A stretch of DNA of 64,000 nucleotides from an uncultured Lachnospiraceae bacterium (GTDB taxonomy: Bacteria; Bacillota; Clostridia; Lachnospirales; Lachnospiraceae). The notes under the pieces were generated by a model that had not been told where the DNA came from, searched no databases, and saw only the letters and a program-made list of their open reading frames with translations. Location of the stretch: assembly GCA_946552115.1 (NCBI GenBank), contig CAMNRH010000014.1, positions 1 through 64,000 on the forward strand, in the 5' to 3' direction. A program made the translations under genes and the position numbers. Positions 62,750 through 64,000 of this stretch are shown here, in pieces (within the stretch, counting starts at the first letter, position 1; each line of letters opens with the position of its first letter).

Positions 62750-62778
62750 TTGACATTGCAGTATAAAAAATATACAAT
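62750..62778 (+). promoter_or_regulatory. Consensus promoter of the secreted protein gene
   Basis: TTGACA (62750-62755), 17-nt spacer, TACAAT (62773-62778). The leader is about 134 nt long and contains short inverted repeats (GGTTGTTAACC near 62860 and AGCTAATTCCATAGCT near 62877), so it may be regulated. Confidence 0.75.
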
Positions 62779-62918
62779 AAAAATGTAAAAAAAGGGTCAT
62801 ATTCAGTAATTTAGCAATAATAAAGAAGTCAATATAAGATCTTTAGATGGATCCTTTGAGGTTGTTAACCAGAGAGCTAATTCCATAGCTACCCTGATTA
62901 TTAAGAGGAGGACGGCAG

Positions 62919-64000
62919 ATGAAGAGGATTAATATTAAGGTAGTAACAGCAGCGGTATTTTGCGTGGCAGCGTTATTTGTTCCATCGACGGCTGCTGATG
63001 CGGCAAGCTGCGGAGAGACGGTGAGCCAGGCTACTGCGGCGGAGCTCCAGGCGATTGACTACGAAAATAATGAAACAATTGTGGGATTACTGAAACCATC
63101 CCGGTATTTATCATATGAAAAGCAAGATAAAAAAGAAGAGATTGCTCACCGGGAAGGGAAGCAGCCCGGGCAAATCAGTGATGAACAGGCTGTGAACGAA
63201 TTAGATCAGGATAATGTCAGGATGATGTCGGATTCATTTGCAAAGATGCAGGCGGATATCGGAGAGATTATACAGAGAGTGGTCGACAGTACTGAGAATG
63301 CAGAAACAATAGGTGCAGACCGCTTTATTAAAACGATACGGAATGATAAAGAAAAACTGCTGGTGGGGCTTGCCTATATTGATCGATTGTATGATTTTAA
63401 TATGGGAGAGAAGAATCTCAGGGATATGCTTCTATATGAATCGAAACCGTATAAGTTTATAAATGGAAAAATGATAGATAATGTCCTGGCTTGGTTGGTT
63501 TATACCGGGGGGACAGGAGGCGATGTATTAAAGCTTTCTAATAATGCTAAAGTATTTGGCGGTAATAATCCATTAGGTCTGGTTACTGACGCTGTATCAT
63601 TAGAGGACTTTCTGGAAAAAAACAGGCAGAAATATATACCGGATATACCGATGAACGACTGGTTCGTGAAAGAGAGCCGTGCATATATTCTGGAGAAGTC
63701 CTTTGAAAGGGGCAGCAAAGCTACCGAACTCTATCAGAGGCTGTGTGATATGGGTTCTCAGGCCTATATTTTGCCGATTCTTACGGTGTCGGAGGACAGT
63801 ATTTATGTGATAGCCAATTCGGCTACAGTCACATATGGAATAGTGGATGGTTATGTAAACAGAGATGTAAGAGAGACAGATCCGGCGCGTTATGAGAAAT
63901 TATGTGAGGAATTCCGGCAGCAGCTGGAACAGGTAGCAAAGCAGCAGCAGGCCTTTCTTGATTGTTGGTATCAGATTGCAAAGCCGGAAAAGAAAGAATT
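62919..64000 (+). CDS. Secreted protein, possibly ZmpA/B/C-related, incomplete at 3' end
   Basis: The first 360 codons of an exported protein that continues past the window. A signal peptide (INIKVVTAAVFCVAALFVPS, then TAADAAS) starts at the ATG at 62919, with GGAGG 6 nt upstream. The mature part reads YIDRLYDFNMGEKNLRDMLLYESKP, MNDWFVKESRAYILEKSF and LPILTVSEDSIYVIANSAT, which resembles the region upstream of the zinc site in ZmpC/IgA1 protease-type (M26) proteins. No HExxH zinc motif has appeared yet. A substrate cannot be named. Family call is tentative. Confidence 0.6.
   Translation, partial: MKRINIKVVTAAVFCVAALFVPSTAADAASCGETVSQATAAELQAIDYENNETIVGLLKPSRYLSYEKQDKKEEIAHREGKQPGQISDEQAVNELDQDNVRMMSDSFAKMQADIGEIIQRVVDSTENAETIGADRFIKTIRNDKEKLLVGLAYIDRLYDFNMGEKNLRDMLLYESKPYKFINGKMIDNVLAWLVYTGGTGGDVLKLSNNAKVFGGNNPLGLVTDAVSLEDFLEKNRQKYIPDIPMNDWFVKESRAYILEKSFERGSKATELYQRLCDMGSQAYILPILTVSEDSIYVIANSATVTYGIVDGYVNRDVRETDPARYEKLCEEFRQQLEQVAKQQQAFLDCWYQIAKPEKKE

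Noticed and set aside
1..64000. tRNA, rRNA or integrase genes
   Set aside because: None could be recognised by eye; absence is not proof.

Overview
The window looks like chromosomal DNA of a gut-type Lachnospiraceae (Clostridia, Firmicutes). Evidence is the gene content and order (tig-clpP-clpX-lon-ysxC; hom, apgM-type gene, lysC; a prfB with a programmed frameshift; class 3 fructose-bisphosphatase; carbohydrate ABC transporters without their own ATPase), strong AGGAGG-type ribosome sites and consensus TTGACA/TATAAT promoters. Species cannot be named from the sequence alone. No rRNA, tRNA or CRISPR array was recognised.

Region 1 (1-38,300) is mostly core genome. On the minus strand are a class A penicillin-binding protein with a long Gly-Asn-Thr repeat tail, the hibernation factor HPF, and an overlapping typA-PAP2-PsiE-like operon. 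On the plus strand are yigZ, a two-OB-fold SSB-like protein, dapA-dapB (lysine/DAP), fbp, two small exported proteins, a eukaryote-type hisA, secA, prfB, hom-apgM-lysC (aspartate family), a DJ-1 protein, a lipoprotein, then the proteostasis block tig-clpP-clpX-lon followed by engB, an AI-2E-type permease and a Big2/cysteine-hydrolase secreted protein. A GntR/FCD regulator is divergent from an operon of a very large Fe-S flavoprotein plus hypA-hypB, with a GntR-type palindrome between them.

Region 2 (38,275-48,940) holds a chemoreceptor and a beta-glucoside/beta-glucan utilisation locus: a GH94-like phosphorylase (minus), then solute-binding protein, two permeases and a circularly permuted GH3 beta-glucosidase (plus). 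The 3' end of the GH94 gene is joined head-on to a remnant of a class B sortase, marking a rearrangement breakpoint.

Region 3 (48,940-62,650) is an accessory, decaying zone. It has an orphan winged-helix regulator and a degenerate copy of its tail, an HPr-like protein without histidine, the tail of an SSB, a frameshifted membrane protein, a RecD2-like helicase, two broken Rpn/PD-(D/E)XK nuclease-transposase genes, an element-type gene fused to a headless FtsX permease, acetyltransferases, an esterase, three gene stubs packed in about 350 bp, and an AbiE toxin-antitoxin locus in which the antitoxin is frameshifted and the toxin is rearranged by inversion. Within this zone a perfect promoter (TTGACA-17-TATAAT) is followed after about 150 nt by a strong terminator, with two more hairpins between them: a candidate small RNA.

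Region 4 (62,650-64,000) is the start of a secreted protein, possibly ZmpA/B/C-related, behind a near-consensus promoter; it runs off the window.

Limits: family calls are from motif recognition, not database searches. Frameshifts in A-runs could be real decay or base-calling errors.
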